From Saprospiraceae bacterium (GTDB lineage: Bacteria > Bacteroidota > Bacteroidia > Chitinophagales > Saprospiraceae), in contig WFXH01000094.1 of the NCBI GenBank assembly GCA_015490715.1, positions 1-41,001 of the forward strand: 41,001 bases of DNA. The letters are read 5' to 3'. Below the pieces are notes generated by a model that was not told the DNA's origin, made no database searches, and was given only the letters and a program-made list of their open reading frames with translations. The translations under genes and the position numbers were made by a program. How positions within the stretch are numbered: position 1 is the first letter of the stretch; each line of letters opens with the position of its first letter. Positions 9,671-18,243 of the stretch are shown piece by piece.

Positions 9671-9700
9671 TTGGTAGCCGCAAATTGTGTCGTACCTTTG
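9671..9700 (+). promoter_or_regulatory. Promoter of gltX (Bacteroidota type)
   Basis: TTGG at 9671-9674, an 18-nt spacer and TACCTTTG at 9693-9700 match the Bacteroidota -33/-7 pattern (TTTG, then TAnnTTTG). This leaves a leader of roughly 85 nt before the gltX ATG. Confidence 0.6.
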
Positions 9701-9743
9701 CGCGTAAAGCATATGATCACAGCTATACGCATGAATAACAGTG

Positions 9744-9751
9744 CAAAGATA
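9744..9751 (-). promoter_or_regulatory. Possible - strand -7 element in the gltX leader
   Basis: CAAAGATA on the + strand reads TATCTTTG on the - strand, a fit to TAnnTTTG pointing away from gltX. No good -33 element is visible at the right spacing. It could drive the deacetylase gene through a long leader or a separate RNA. Confidence 0.3.
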
Positions 9752-9791
9752 CGGAAAGTCTCAAACATATTAGGAAAAATTTTAATGTGAT

Positions 9792-11336
9792 ATGGAAAAA
9801 AAAGTGCGCGTGCGGTTTGCTCCGTCGCCTACCGGGCCATTACACATCGGAGGGGTGCGCACGGCTCTGTACAATTATCTCTTTGCACGCCATCATGGAG
9901 GTGTCTTTATACTTCGTATAGAGGACACGGATCAAAAGCGCTTAGTTCCGGGTGCGGAGGAATATATTATAGAGAGTTTGTATTGGTTGGGGCTTCAATA
10001 TGATGAGGGGCCGGACATGGGCGGGGACTACGGTCCCTATCGGCAGTCGGAGCGCAGACAGTTGTACCTCGAATATGCACAGCAGCTCATCGATCGCGGC
10101 CATGCCTATTACGCTTTTGATACGCCCGAGGAGCTTGAGCAGATGCGCACGGCATTGAAAGAGCGTGGTGTGCAATCGCCGAAGTACGATGCATCGGTGC
10201 GCAAGCAGATGCGCAATAGTCTCACGCTTCCCTCGAGTGAGGTAGAGGCCATGATCGAAGCGGGGGTGCCGTATGTCGTTCGGCTCAAGGTGATGCCGGG
10301 GGAGGAGATAGCTTTTGACGATGTGGTGCGTGGCAGGGTGGTTTTTCAATCCGATAGTTTGGACGACAAGGTGTTGGTCAAAGCCGATGGGATGCCCACG
10401 TATCACTTAGCTAATGTGGTGGATGATCATCTCATGGGCATTACGCATGTCATTCGCGGGGAGGAGTGGTTGTCGAGCACACCGCATCACGTGTTGTTGT
10501 ATCGCTCCTTTGGGTGGGCTGATGCGATGCCGCTATTTGTGCATTTGCCCTTGATTTTAAAACCCTCGGGGAAGGGCAAACTGAGCAAGCGCGATGGGGT
10601 GGTGGGGGGATTTCCCGTCTTTCCCATTGCATGGAGGGAAGGCGAGTCGTACTATGAGGGCTATCGAGAGGTGGGATTTTTGCCGGAGGGGTTAAACAAT
10701 TTCCTGGCATTTTTGGGATGGAATCCCGGTGACGAGCGAGAAATTTTTACCATCGAAGAGCTCGCGGAGGCATTTTCGTTAGAGCGCGTGCAGGTCTCGG
10801 GGGCGCGTTTTGATTACCACAAGGCACTGTGGTTTAATCAGCAGCACATTGCGCGTAGTCCTATTGAGCGGCTTGTGAAGCTGGTAAAGCCATTTGTGGA
10901 AGATCGCCACGGGCCTGTTGAGGAGGAGTGGCTTGCTCGAGTGGTGGATCTTATGCGCGAGCGCATGCAGACGTTGAGGGATTTAGCGGTTCAAGCGTCG
11001 TATTTTTTTGTGGAGGATTATCCCATCGATGAAATTGAATTGCGCAAGCGCTGGAGTGCGGAGGCACGCGATTGGATCGAGCAAGTCATCCGCATTGTCG
11101 AGCGAGTGGAGTCGTTTGAGGCGGAGAAGTTGGCTGCGGAGGTCAAATCGTGGATGCGCGAAGCTGGGATAAAAGCAGGGAGAATATTGCCTTTGCTACG
11201 GCTTGCATGGACAGGCACCTTGAAGGGGCCGGACTTGTGGGCCACGGCGGAGCTATTGGGCAAGGAGCGGTGTTTGAAGCGCTTGCATCGATTTTTGCGC
11301 TTTACGGTAGAGAGGCAAACGGCTTCTAAGGACTGA
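9792..11336 (+). CDS. gltX: Glutamyl-tRNA synthetase
   Basis: Charges tRNA-Glu with glutamate using ATP, in the cytoplasm. The 514-residue protein carries the class I signatures: the HIGH motif as LHIGG at 17-21 after FAPSPTG, and KLSKR at about 263-267, plus RIEDTDQKR and the acceptor-binding HVIRGEEW. Length fits the 500-510 usual in Bacteroidota. The ATG at 9792 starts the canonical MEKKVRVRFAPSPTG and follows a TACCTTTG promoter. psuG begins 12 nt after the stop, so the two are probably co-transcribed. Confidence 0.97.
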   Translation: MEKKVRVRFAPSPTGPLHIGGVRTALYNYLFARHHGGVFILRIEDTDQKRLVPGAEEYIIESLYWLGLQYDEGPDMGGDYGPYRQSERRQLYLEYAQQLIDRGHAYYAFDTPEELEQMRTALKERGVQSPKYDASVRKQMRNSLTLPSSEVEAMIEAGVPYVVRLKVMPGEEIAFDDVVRGRVVFQSDSLDDKVLVKADGMPTYHLANVVDDHLMGITHVIRGEEWLSSTPHHVLLYRSFGWADAMPLFVHLPLILKPSGKGKLSKRDGVVGGFPVFPIAWREGESYYEGYREVGFLPEGLNNFLAFLGWNPGDEREIFTIEELAEAFSLERVQVSGARFDYHKALWFNQQHIARSPIERLVKLVKPFVEDRHGPVEEEWLARVVDLMRERMQTLRDLAVQASYFFVEDYPIDEIELRKRWSAEARDWIEQVIRIVERVESFEAEKLAAEVKSWMREAGIKAGRILPLLRLAWTGTLKGPDLWATAELLGKERCLKRLHRFLRFTVERQTASKD

Positions 11337-11348
11337 TAAAATGCCGCA

Positions 11349-12305
11349 GTGCTTATGTACAGGGCCATTGGTCGACGATTACACGTCTCCAGAGAGGTCG
11401 ATAGTGCGATTCGACAGGGTATGCCAATAGTGGCATTGGAGACGACAGTATTGAGTCATGGTTTGCCGCCGGGCAGTGGCCTTGCGGTGGCGGAGCGGAT
11501 GATGAAAGTGGTGCGCCAGGCGGGAGCTGTGCCTGCGTTTATTGGCCTCATCGACGGAAAGATTCTCGTGGGGATCGATCCCTCCCATTTACCCATGTGG
11601 ATTCATCGTTCGAGCGAGGTGGTCAAGTGTGGCATCGGGGACGTTGCAGCTGTGCTACACTCCAAAGGCATCGGGGCTACTACAGTAGCGACGACGGCGA
11701 TGTTTGCTGCGCAAGCGGGGATAGCTGTCGTAGCCACGGGTGGAATAGGTGGTGTCCATCGACAGGTCGGTCACTCGTGGGATATTTCTTCTGACCTGGT
11801 GGAATTGGCGCGCAATCGCATCGCTGTGGTCTGTTCGGGTCCGAAGGTGATTTTAGACCTTTCGAAGACCCGTGAGTATTTGGAGACCATGGGGGTAGCC
11901 GTGTACGGATGGCGGACGGAGGCCTTTCCAGGGTTTTATATTTGCGATACGGGGTTAAGAGTGGATGCGCGTTTTGACGACTTCGAATCGCTGTCGAGCG
12001 CCATTGGCTTGCACTTTGAGGTTGTCGATCGATCGGCGGTATTGGTGGTCAATCCTGTCCCACAGAGCCATGCCTTAGACGCGCGCATCGTCAATCAGTG
12101 GGTGGAAGAAGCCGAGCGTCATGCATCGTTAAAGGGCATACAGGGCAAGGACCTTACGCCTTTTATTTTAGAGTACATCCACCGGCGGTCGGAGGGGAAG
12201 ACGGTATCTGCCAATATAGCCTTGCTTCTGGACAATGCTGCTGTAGCTGCTCGGCTTGCCGTAGCCTATCGAAAGGTCCAGCTGACCTCAAGGGGTGGGC
12301 GATAA
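11349..12305 (+). CDS. psuG: Pseudouridine-5'-phosphate glycosidase
   Basis: Catalyses reversible cleavage of pseudouridine 5'-phosphate to uracil and ribose 5-phosphate; in cells it works in breakdown of pseudouridine released from RNA. The 318-residue protein shows the family's ALETTVLSHGLPPGSG, GAVPAFIGLIDG, TTVATTAMFAAQAGIAV and TGGIGGVHR blocks. The catalytic lysines appear as Lys93 (VVKCGIGD) and Lys166 (CSGPKVILD), the numbers expected from the E. coli enzyme when counting from GTG 11349; ATG 11355 is an alternative start. No psuK kinase or psuT transporter gene is adjacent. The 3' end overlaps the convergent pseudouridine synthase gene by 18 nt. Confidence 0.93.
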   Translation: MLMYRAIGRRLHVSREVDSAIRQGMPIVALETTVLSHGLPPGSGLAVAERMMKVVRQAGAVPAFIGLIDGKILVGIDPSHLPMWIHRSSEVVKCGIGDVAAVLHSKGIGATTVATTAMFAAQAGIAVVATGGIGGVHRQVGHSWDISSDLVELARNRIAVVCSGPKVILDLSKTREYLETMGVAVYGWRTEAFPGFYICDTGLRVDARFDDFESLSSAIGLHFEVVDRSAVLVVNPVPQSHALDARIVNQWVEEAERHASLKGIQGKDLTPFILEYIHRRSEGKTVSANIALLLDNAAVAARLAVAYRKVQLTSRGGR

Positions 12306-13100
12306 GTCGTCCTCTTGCTTATCCATTGCGCTGGAGTGCTCATTGGAATGTGTGTAATCCATGCCCAGCCACTTTCGCAATTGGTATTGCAGGGCTTTCA
12401 GATCAGAAGGTAAGGGCGATGTGAATTCCATGTTCTCCTTGTGATCTGGATGCTGGAAGCGGAGACTATGGGAGTGTAGGGTGAGGCGACTGAGGAGGGG
12501 CTTTTCCTCTTCACCTCTGGCGAGTCTGTACTTTTTGCCCTTCCATTGCGAGACGTAGACAGCCTCATTAAATCCGTAGAGTGGATCGATCAAGAGGGGA
12601 TGGCCGATGGCTTTGAGATGGGCACGTATTTGGTGGGTGCGACCCGTGAGGATATCCACCTCGAGCAGCGAGGCTTGGCCATAAGATTCCAACAGTCGGT
12701 AGCGCGTCTTAGCAGGCTTGCCCTTGCGCGAGGGAATCATCAAGGGCGAATCGTCTTTTGCCTTGCGCAGCGGTATATCGATGATATCTCGATGGGGCAC
12801 GGGTACCCCTTCGACAAAGGCGAGGTAGGTCTTCGACACCTTACGTTGCTGAAAGTCCAGACTCAATTGGCGGTGGGCCTCCGCGGTGCGTGCATATACC
12901 ATGATGCCGCTGGTATCTTTATCCAAGCGGTGGACAGGGTATACTTTTCCGAACATACGCGTGAGAAAGCTGAGCAAATTGTCGGGGTTTTGCCAGCGGT
13001 CGGGTATAGAGGGTATACCCGAAGGCTTATCGACGACGATGATGCTGTCGTCGGAATACTGGATGGATTCCTTTAACTTGCGAAACTTAATTTGACCCAT
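12288..13100 (-). CDS. RluA-family RNA pseudouridine synthase
   Basis: Converts specific uridines in rRNA or tRNA to pseudouridine. The RluA signature HRLDKDTSG is present with catalytic Asp60, along with VVDKPSGIPSIP, KTYLAFVEG and the LLEVDILTGRTHQIRAHL block. The frame extends upstream to 13157, but ATG 13100 (MGQIKFRK) starts just ahead of the conserved fold, and the extra 19 codons look non-coding; that gives 270 residues. No S4 domain is seen, so target specificity cannot be given. The last 40 residues are variable and acidic. It lies downstream of, and on the same strand as, the ribF fusion gene, 137 nt apart. Confidence 0.92.
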   Translation of the reverse strand: MGQIKFRKLKESIQYSDDSIIVVDKPSGIPSIPDRWQNPDNLLSFLTRMFGKVYPVHRLDKDTSGIMVYARTAEAHRQLSLDFQQRKVSKTYLAFVEGVPVPHRDIIDIPLRKAKDDSPLMIPSRKGKPAKTRYRLLESYGQASLLEVDILTGRTHQIRAHLKAIGHPLLIDPLYGFNEAVYVSQWKGKKYRLARGEEEKPLLSRLTLHSHSLRFQHPDHKENMEFTSPLPSDLKALQYQLRKWLGMDYTHSNEHSSAMDKQEDDLSPTP

Positions 13101-13237
13101 GTGCGTACATCGATGCTTATCCGTATAAACGCCTGTCTGCCGTGGCAAGTTCGCCAAAGGTTTTATACCAAAACATTGAAAGAATTCTTACAGGCGGCCT
13201 TGGCGCTATTACAGTCCAAGGAGGAGGGATGTTTCCC

Positions 13238-15259
13238 TTATGTTGAGGTGGGAGATTGGGATGGGCATGGGGTAGTGCGGATGCCCAGCTGGGCGAAGTG
13301 TTTTCGCTTTCGTATGAAATAGTTGACGATGAGCAATTGGTGATATCGGCCGATGCGGGATCGGTCGGGACCAATGCGTAGGGCGTGGATGTTCTTTCTA
13401 CTCTGTTGTCTCTTCTTCCATAGCTTGCGCAGGTGGTATACGATTTGTGCGTGTGCGGTGAGTACGGCGCGGGCATGAGAAAATTCACCCTTTGTCGCAA
13501 AGAAGAGGAGCGCTATGTAGTCGAGGGCTAAGCGCAAGGGCGCTTTCCAGAGGAGGGCCGCGAGGGGTGTATTTTTTATCAAGCTGGCCAGGCTGTTGCG
13601 GAAGTTGAAGAGGGTCTTGGTGGGGTGGGTGTAATTTAGTGTGCCACCGCCGAGGTGGTAGATGGTGGAGGAGGGCTCTACACAGATGGTATAGCCAGCG
13701 CGTTTGAGGCGCCAACACAGATCAATTTCTTCCTGATGGGCAAAAAACCACGGGTCAAAGCCACCAATTTTATGAAATAGTTCGGCACGGATGAGCATTG
13801 CTGCACCTGTTGCCCAGAATATTTCGATGGGGTCGTCGTATTGCCCTTTGTCTTCTTCGACGGTATCGAGTAAGCGGCCTCGGCAGAAGGGATATCCCAG
13901 TAGGTCGATCCATCCGCCGCAGGCCCCAGCGTATTCGAAGTGCGTCTTTTGGCGGTAGGAGCGCACCTTTGGTTGGACGGCAGCGACATTGGGAAATCGG
14001 TGGAGACGCTGGAGCAGAGGTGTGAGGATGTCGCAGTCGATGTAGACATCGGAGTTGAGGAGGAAATAGTATTCGGCATCGATGTGTTGGAGTCCGCGGT
14101 TGTAGCCCTCGGCAAAGCCGTAGTTTTTGTCGAGCGCTACGATTTCAACTTCGGGATGGTGTTTTCGGAGGTAGTCGAGGGATGTATCGGTGGAGCCGTT
14201 GTCGATCACGACGATGCGATAATGGCCGAGGTGTGCACAGACGGGGGGGAGGAAGGTCTTCAGATGTTGTAGACCATTGTAATTGAGGATCGCTATGGCT
14301 ACGGAGGTGTTTTTTCGCGATACGGGATGTTGTTGGAAATAGTGCATGACTTGATCTCTATCGCGGGCGATGGCGCGTTTTAGCTGGTTGAGGGAGTCGA
14401 ATTTTTCGTCTGGTCGTATGAAATGGTGAAACTCGATGCGGATGGTTTTCTGATAGAGGTCACCTTCGAAGTCGAAGAGGTGGATTTCGACGACGCGTTG
14501 GTCGTTGTTATCCAGGGTGGGGCGCACTCCTATGTAGAGCATACCTGTGTACGAGCACTCATCGACGGAGGCACGGACGGCGTAGATGCCGTCGGCGGGA
14601 ATGAGTTTGTAGGGATAGGAGATGTCGATATTGGCTGTGGGAAAGCCGAGCTGTCTGCCGAGGCGCATGCCTTTGACGACGGTGCCTTCCATGGTATAGG
14701 GGTATCCCAAAAGCGCATTGGCCGTGTGCACATCGCCACGGAGGAGCGCTCGGCGAATGGTGGTACTGTTCACCACGGTGTTGTCCATGCGGTATGGAGG
14801 GAACTCTTCTACGTCGAATGCGCCTTTTTCGGCGTAGGTGTTGAGCAATGCGATATCTCCTCGACGGCCGGCACCGAAGCGGTGGTCGTAACCCACTAGT
14901 ATTTTGGAGGGATGAAAGAAGCGGATGAGGAAGTTTTCGATGTATTCTTCGGGTGATTGTTGGGCAAAGGCGTCGGTAAAGGGTACGACGACGAGGTAGT
15001 CGATCTCGGTAGATTGGAGGCGGCAGATTTTTTCCTCTTTGGTGGTGAGGAGGAACCGCGGTGGGGGTGTCGGAGAGAGGACGATGCGCGGGTGGGGTTC
15101 GAAGGTGATCGCTACAGAGGGTTGCTCTGCCTTTTGGGCGAGGTCCACAAGGCGGTGCATTAATGCCTGGTGGCCTCGATGGATGCCGTCAAAAGCTCCT
15201 ACGGTAATAAGGGGGCGTCCGGGGATTGCGACATCGCGGAGTGATTCGATGACCTTCAT
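13238..15259 (-). CDS. ribF: Fusion: riboflavin kinase/FAD synthetase + family 2 glycosyltransferase
   Basis: A single 673-codon frame with two complete enzymes. Residues 1-310 are RibF, which phosphorylates riboflavin to FMN and adenylylates FMN to FAD: GAFDGIHRGH at 21-30 (nucleotidyltransferase), STTIRRALLRG at 165-175, and the kinase motif LGFPTAN at 204-210. Residues about 317-600 are a GT2 glycosyltransferase: AIAILNYNG at 321-329, VIDNGSTD at 351-358, NYGFAEGYNRG at 379-389, LLNSDVYID at 400-408 and the EEIDLCWRLKRAGY block at 510-523. The join has no stop. An internal ATG at 14347 (codon 305) could produce the transferase alone. The end of the protein is basic and shows no clear membrane anchor. 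Each domain is certain; whether the product stays joined in the cell is not known. Confidence 0.92.
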   Translation of the reverse strand: MKVIESLRDVAIPGRPLITVGAFDGIHRGHQALMHRLVDLAQKAEQPSVAITFEPHPRIVLSPTPPPRFLLTTKEEKICRLQSTEIDYLVVVPFTDAFAQQSPEEYIENFLIRFFHPSKILVGYDHRFGAGRRGDIALLNTYAEKGAFDVEEFPPYRMDNTVVNSTTIRRALLRGDVHTANALLGYPYTMEGTVVKGMRLGRQLGFPTANIDISYPYKLIPADGIYAVRASVDECSYTGMLYIGVRPTLDNNDQRVVEIHLFDFEGDLYQKTIRIEFHHFIRPDEKFDSLNQLKRAIARDRDQVMHYFQQHPVSRKNTSVAIAILNYNGLQHLKTFLPPVCAHLGHYRIVVIDNGSTDTSLDYLRKHHPEVEIVALDKNYGFAEGYNRGLQHIDAEYYFLLNSDVYIDCDILTPLLQRLHRFPNVAAVQPKVRSYRQKTHFEYAGACGGWIDLLGYPFCRGRLLDTVEEDKGQYDDPIEIFWATGAAMLIRAELFHKIGGFDPWFFAHQEEIDLCWRLKRAGYTICVEPSSTIYHLGGGTLNYTHPTKTLFNFRNSLASLIKNTPLAALLWKAPLRLALDYIALLFFATKGEFSHARAVLTAHAQIVYHLRKLWKKRQQSRKNIHALRIGPDRSRIGRYHQLLIVNYFIRKRKHFAQLGIRTTPCPSQSPTST
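13313..13323 (+). repeat. Interspersed word, TATGAAATAGT variant
   Basis: Lies in the 3' part of the ribF fusion gene, where the other strand encodes YFIR. It continues as TG, like the copy at 36219. Confidence 0.45.
13771..13781 (+). repeat. Interspersed word, TATGAAATAGT variant
   Basis: Lies in the transferase half of the fusion gene and is read in a different frame (LFHK) from the copies at 13313 and 14417. Confidence 0.45.
14417..14427 (+). repeat. Interspersed word TATGAAATGGT, copy 3
   Basis: Exact copy, preceded by G, in the RibF half of the fusion gene, where the other strand encodes HHFIR. Confidence 0.6.
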
Positions 15260-15267
15260 AAGTTGGG

Positions 15268-15275
15268 CAAAAATA
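15268..15275 (-). promoter_or_regulatory. Possible -7 element of the ribF fusion gene
   Basis: CAAAAATA on the + strand reads TATTTTTG on the - strand, 8 nt before the ATG at 15259. A -33 element is not clear; if used, the leader would be very short. Confidence 0.3.
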
Positions 15276-15397
15276 GGAACAAAATTCTACTGATAGGTCT
15301 AGCAAGGGGGATGTCTAAAGGCGGTTTTTTTCGTTTTTCGTCCAAAGACAACAAAACAAAAAATAAACTGTTAACACCAAATACCATGTGAAAGGCA

Positions 15398-15405
15398 TAC
15401 CTTTG
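15398..15405 (+). promoter_or_regulatory. -7 element of the sucAB promoter
   Basis: TACCTTTG matches TAnnTTTG exactly and is the same octamer as at gltX, folE and surE. It lies 70 nt upstream of the sucA ATG. The -33 region is poor (TTAAC near 15371). Confidence 0.5.
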
Positions 15406-15475
15406 TCGTAGAATGGAGCGTACTGGTACATTTTTCGTATATTGAAGATACAAACCCATACTAAAACCCCAGCAT

Positions 15476-18232
15476 ATGTTGACCCAAGCCACGGAATACA
15501 TCCTTCACGCGGATCCCTCATACGTGGAGTGGCAATACGAGCAGTACAAATCCAATCCTGCATCGGTCACGGAGGATTGGCGCCGCTTTTTTGAGGGGTT
15601 TGAATATGCTTTACGATATGGCAATGGTAAGGGGGTGGAAGCGGTTCCACAGGAAGGGGTCGTTACAGGCATTGATATTGAAGGGGAGTTGAAGGTCTTT
15701 CGGTACATTCAGGCTTTTCGCTTTCGGGGGCATCTCATTGCGGACACCAATCCCATTCGCAAGCGCAAGGATCGCAAGCCGCATCTTGATCTGGAGGATT
15801 TTGGGCTGTCTGAAGCCGATTTAGATAGGTCGTTTTACGTGGGTAAGGAATTGGGGATGCCCGGTGCTACTTTGCGCGAAATTGTTGAGCGTCTGCGTCG
15901 CGTGTGGGCGGGTTCGATCGGATTGGAATGGGACTACATTCGGGATCCGGAGGAGTATCGGTGGCTCTTACAGAAGATGGAGGTGGAATACGAGCGGTAT
16001 CAGCTGACGCGAGAGGAAAAACTCGACATTTTAAACAAGATTAGTGAGACGACGCTCTTTGAGGAGTTTCTTGGCAAAAAGTACCCCGGCGAAAAGCGCT
16101 TTTCTTTGGAGGGATCGGAGGCGGCCATTCCAGCCCTTGAGTTTATCATTCGAGAGGCGGTCGACCGAGGCATTGAGGAGATAGCGATTGGCATGGCCCA
16201 TCGGGGGCGGCTCAATGTACTGGCCAACTTGCTCAACAAGACGTACAAACAGATTTTTTCCGAGTTTGAGGGGGAAAGCCCGAGGGATCTCACCATGGGC
16301 GATGGCGATGTCAAGTATCACATGGGATATTCGTCGATGAAATTCAGTAGGGATGGCAAGCGCTATTACATCAAGGTTGCTCCCAATCCGTCGCACTTAG
16401 AGAGCGTCGACCCCGTGGTGTTGGGCTTTGTACGCGGCAAGGACGATGTCGTTTATCACTCGCAGGGGACCAAGATTATGCCCATATTGGTGCACGGCGA
16501 TGCGGCTATTGCAGGGCAAGGGGTGGTGTACGAAACGCTTCAGCTGTCGAGCCTTGAAGGGTATCAAGTCGGTGGGACGGTGCATCTCATCATCAACAAT
16601 CAAATAGGATTTACGACGGATTTTGACGAGGCGCGTTCTTCTGATTACTGTACGAGTGTGGCCAGTGTTATACGGGCTCCTGTCTTTCACGTCAATGGTG
16701 ATGATGTAGAGGCGGTAGTCTTTGTTGCTCGACTGGCTGCTGAGTGGCGACAGCGATTTCATCGCGATGTATTTATCGATATGGTGGCTTATCGCAAGCA
16801 CGGCCACAACGAGGCAGATGATCCCAAGTATACGCAACCGCTGTTGTACAAACTCATCGCCAAGCATCCGGGCGTGCGTCAGATCTATCTCGACAAGCTC
16901 CTCGCCGAAGGCGTCATCACTCGAGAGGAGTTTGAGAGGTATGAGAGAGAATTTTGGAGCCAGCTACAGGACAAGCTGCGTCAAATCAAGGAGCAGCCTC
17001 TACCGTATACGTATCAGGAGCCTGAGTTGGCGTGGAAAAAACTGCGTCCCCCACGCGAAGAGGATTTCCACCAATCCCCTCCGACGGGCGTAAAGCGAGA
17101 GGTGCTCGATCACATCGTGCGGCACATCACCACGGTACCGGAGGGTTTTAAGCCGCTTCCGAAGCTGGTGCGACAGTTTAAGAGAGCAGCAACACACTAT
17201 TTTGACGAGGGAAGGGTCGATTGGGCGACTGCGGAACTGCTGGCTTATGGCTCCATCATGATGGAGGGGAAGAATGTGCGATTGTCGGGACAGGACAGTA
17301 GGCGCGGCACCTTTGCGCATCGCCACGGAGTGATATACGACATCGAGAACAATGCTCCGCACAACCGCTTGGATGGTTTAGCAGAGGATGCGGGCAAGTT
17401 TTACATCTACAACTCACCCTTGTCGGAATTTTCGGTAGTGGGCTTTGACTACGGATATTCGCTCACTTCCCCCAATCACCTGGTCTTGTGGGAGGCGCAA
17501 TTCGGTGATTTTGCCAACGGGGCGCAGGTCATCTTTGATCAGTACGTGTCGAGTGCCTATAGCAAGTGGCATCGCATGAGTGGGTTGGTGCTTTTGTTGC
17601 CTCACGGTTACGAGGGGCAGGGTCCGGAGCATTCTAGTGCGCGTTTGGAGCGGTGGCTGCAGCTGTGTGCGGAGCTCAACATGTGTGTGATCAATCCCAC
17701 TACGCCGGCCAATTTCTTTCACGCGTTGCGCCGCCAGTTGGCATGGCCTTTCCGCATACCCTTAGTCGTCATGGCTCCGAAGTCGCTGTTGCGCCATCCG
17801 GAGGTCGTATCACCGGTCGAACAACTCGTCGAGGGGTGCTTTGAGGAAGTGCTCTGGGATGAGGACATCAATGCGGATGATCAAGTCAAGCGCGTCTTGT
17901 GTTGTTCGGGCAAGGTGTATTACGACTTGTTGGATTACAAGCGTGCCAATGGTATCCGCGATGTAGCCATCATTCGATTTGAGCAGCTCTATCCTTTCCC
18001 GATGAAAGAATGGCGTAGGATGCGTGCGCGTTTCAAACAAGCCGAGGTCGTATGGGTACAAGAGGAACCCGAAAATATGGGGGCGTATACGTATTTGCTT
18101 CGTATCTTGCGCGGCGAAACGTTTGGCTTGGTGTCGCGGCCCGAAAGTGCGAGCACGGCTACGGCGTTTAAGCGCGTACATCTGCAGGAGCGCGAGCAAA
18201 TCATTCGCAAGGCATTTGAATTAGAGGAATAA
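15476..18232 (+). CDS. sucA: 2-oxoglutarate dehydrogenase E1 component
   Basis: Thiamine-diphosphate enzyme that decarboxylates 2-oxoglutarate and hands the succinyl group to the lipoyl arm of E2, in the TCA cycle. The 918-residue length fits. The N-terminal E2-binding motif is seen as [16 protein letters not shown] followed by [23 protein letters not shown] near 239, the [12 protein letters not shown] block, [18 protein letters not shown], and [15 protein letters not shown] near 604 in the transketolase-like half all match the family. ATG 15476 directly precedes the conserved N-terminus. sucB follows 11 nt after the stop. The lipoamide dehydrogenase gene is not in the window. Confidence 0.97.
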   Translation: MLTQATEYILHADPSYVEWQYEQYKSNPASVTEDWRRFFEGFEYALRYGNGKGVEAVPQEGVVTGIDIEGELKVFRYIQAFRFRGHLIADTNPIRKRKDRKPHLDLEDFGLSEADLDRSFYVGKELGMPGATLREIVERLRRVWAGSIGLEWDYIRDPEEYRWLLQKMEVEYERYQLTREEKLDILNKISETTLFEEFLGKKYPGEKRFSLEGSEAAIPALEFIIREAVDRGIEEIAIGMAHRGRLNVLANLLNKTYKQIFSEFEGESPRDLTMGDGDVKYHMGYSSMKFSRDGKRYYIKVAPNPSHLESVDPVVLGFVRGKDDVVYHSQGTKIMPILVHGDAAIAGQGVVYETLQLSSLEGYQVGGTVHLIINNQIGFTTDFDEARSSDYCTSVASVIRAPVFHVNGDDVEAVVFVARLAAEWRQRFHRDVFIDMVAYRKHGHNEADDPKYTQPLLYKLIAKHPGVRQIYLDKLLAEGVITREEFERYEREFWSQLQDKLRQIKEQPLPYTYQEPELAWKKLRPPREEDFHQSPPTGVKREVLDHIVRHITTVPEGFKPLPKLVRQFKRAATHYFDEGRVDWATAELLAYGSIMMEGKNVRLSGQDSRRGTFAHRHGVIYDIENNAPHNRLDGLAEDAGKFYIYNSPLSEFSVVGFDYGYSLTSPNHLVLWEAQFGDFANGAQVIFDQYVSSAYSKWHRMSGLVLLLPHGYEGQGPEHSSARLERWLQLCAELNMCVINPTTPANFFHALRRQLAWPFRIPLVVMAPKSLLRHPEVVSPVEQLVEGCFEEVLWDEDINADDQVKRVLCCSGKVYYDLLDYKRANGIRDVAIIRFEQLYPFPMKEWRRMRARFKQAEVVWVQEEPENMGAYTYLLRILRGETFGLVSRPESASTATAFKRVHLQEREQIIRKAFELEE

Positions 18233-18243
18233 AATGGTACTTC

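Larger units (their letters stand above)
9319..9791. other. Gene-free stretch between the deacetylase gene and gltX
   Basis: This 473-bp region holds the gltX promoter (9671-9700), one copy of the interspersed word (9635-9645), a - strand -7-like element (9744-9751), a terminator-like hairpin on the - strand (9376-9396), and small hairpins at 9403-9420 (CTTGAA/TTCAAG) and 9557-9574 (AGGAGT/ACTCCT). I see no convincing protein-coding frame and no tRNA. A 98-codon open frame on the - strand lacks any recognisable pattern. Confidence 0.6.

Noticed and set aside
9416-9712. A 98-codon open frame on the - strand upstream of the deacetylase gene
   Set aside because: Its codon use and residue mix (many Cys, Tyr, Phe and Lys without pattern) do not resemble neighbouring genes, no family is recognisable, and the frame crosses the gltX promoter and hairpins.
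13092-13322. A 76-codon + strand frame over the gap after rluA and the end of the ribF fusion gene
   Set aside because: It begins at TTG inside the start of the synthase gene, ends antisense to the transferase, and has no recognisable domain or promoter.
13238-15259. The RibF-glycosyltransferase frame as a frameshift artefact
   Set aside because: Both domains are complete and in the same frame with a plausible linker; one indel error would put the second domain out of frame. A miscalled stop cannot be excluded without reads.
15256-15501. An 81-codon hydrophobic - strand frame between ribF and sucA
   Set aside because: It overlaps the starts of both genes and the sucA promoter region; the hydrophobicity comes from T-rich DNA. 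No domain was recognised.
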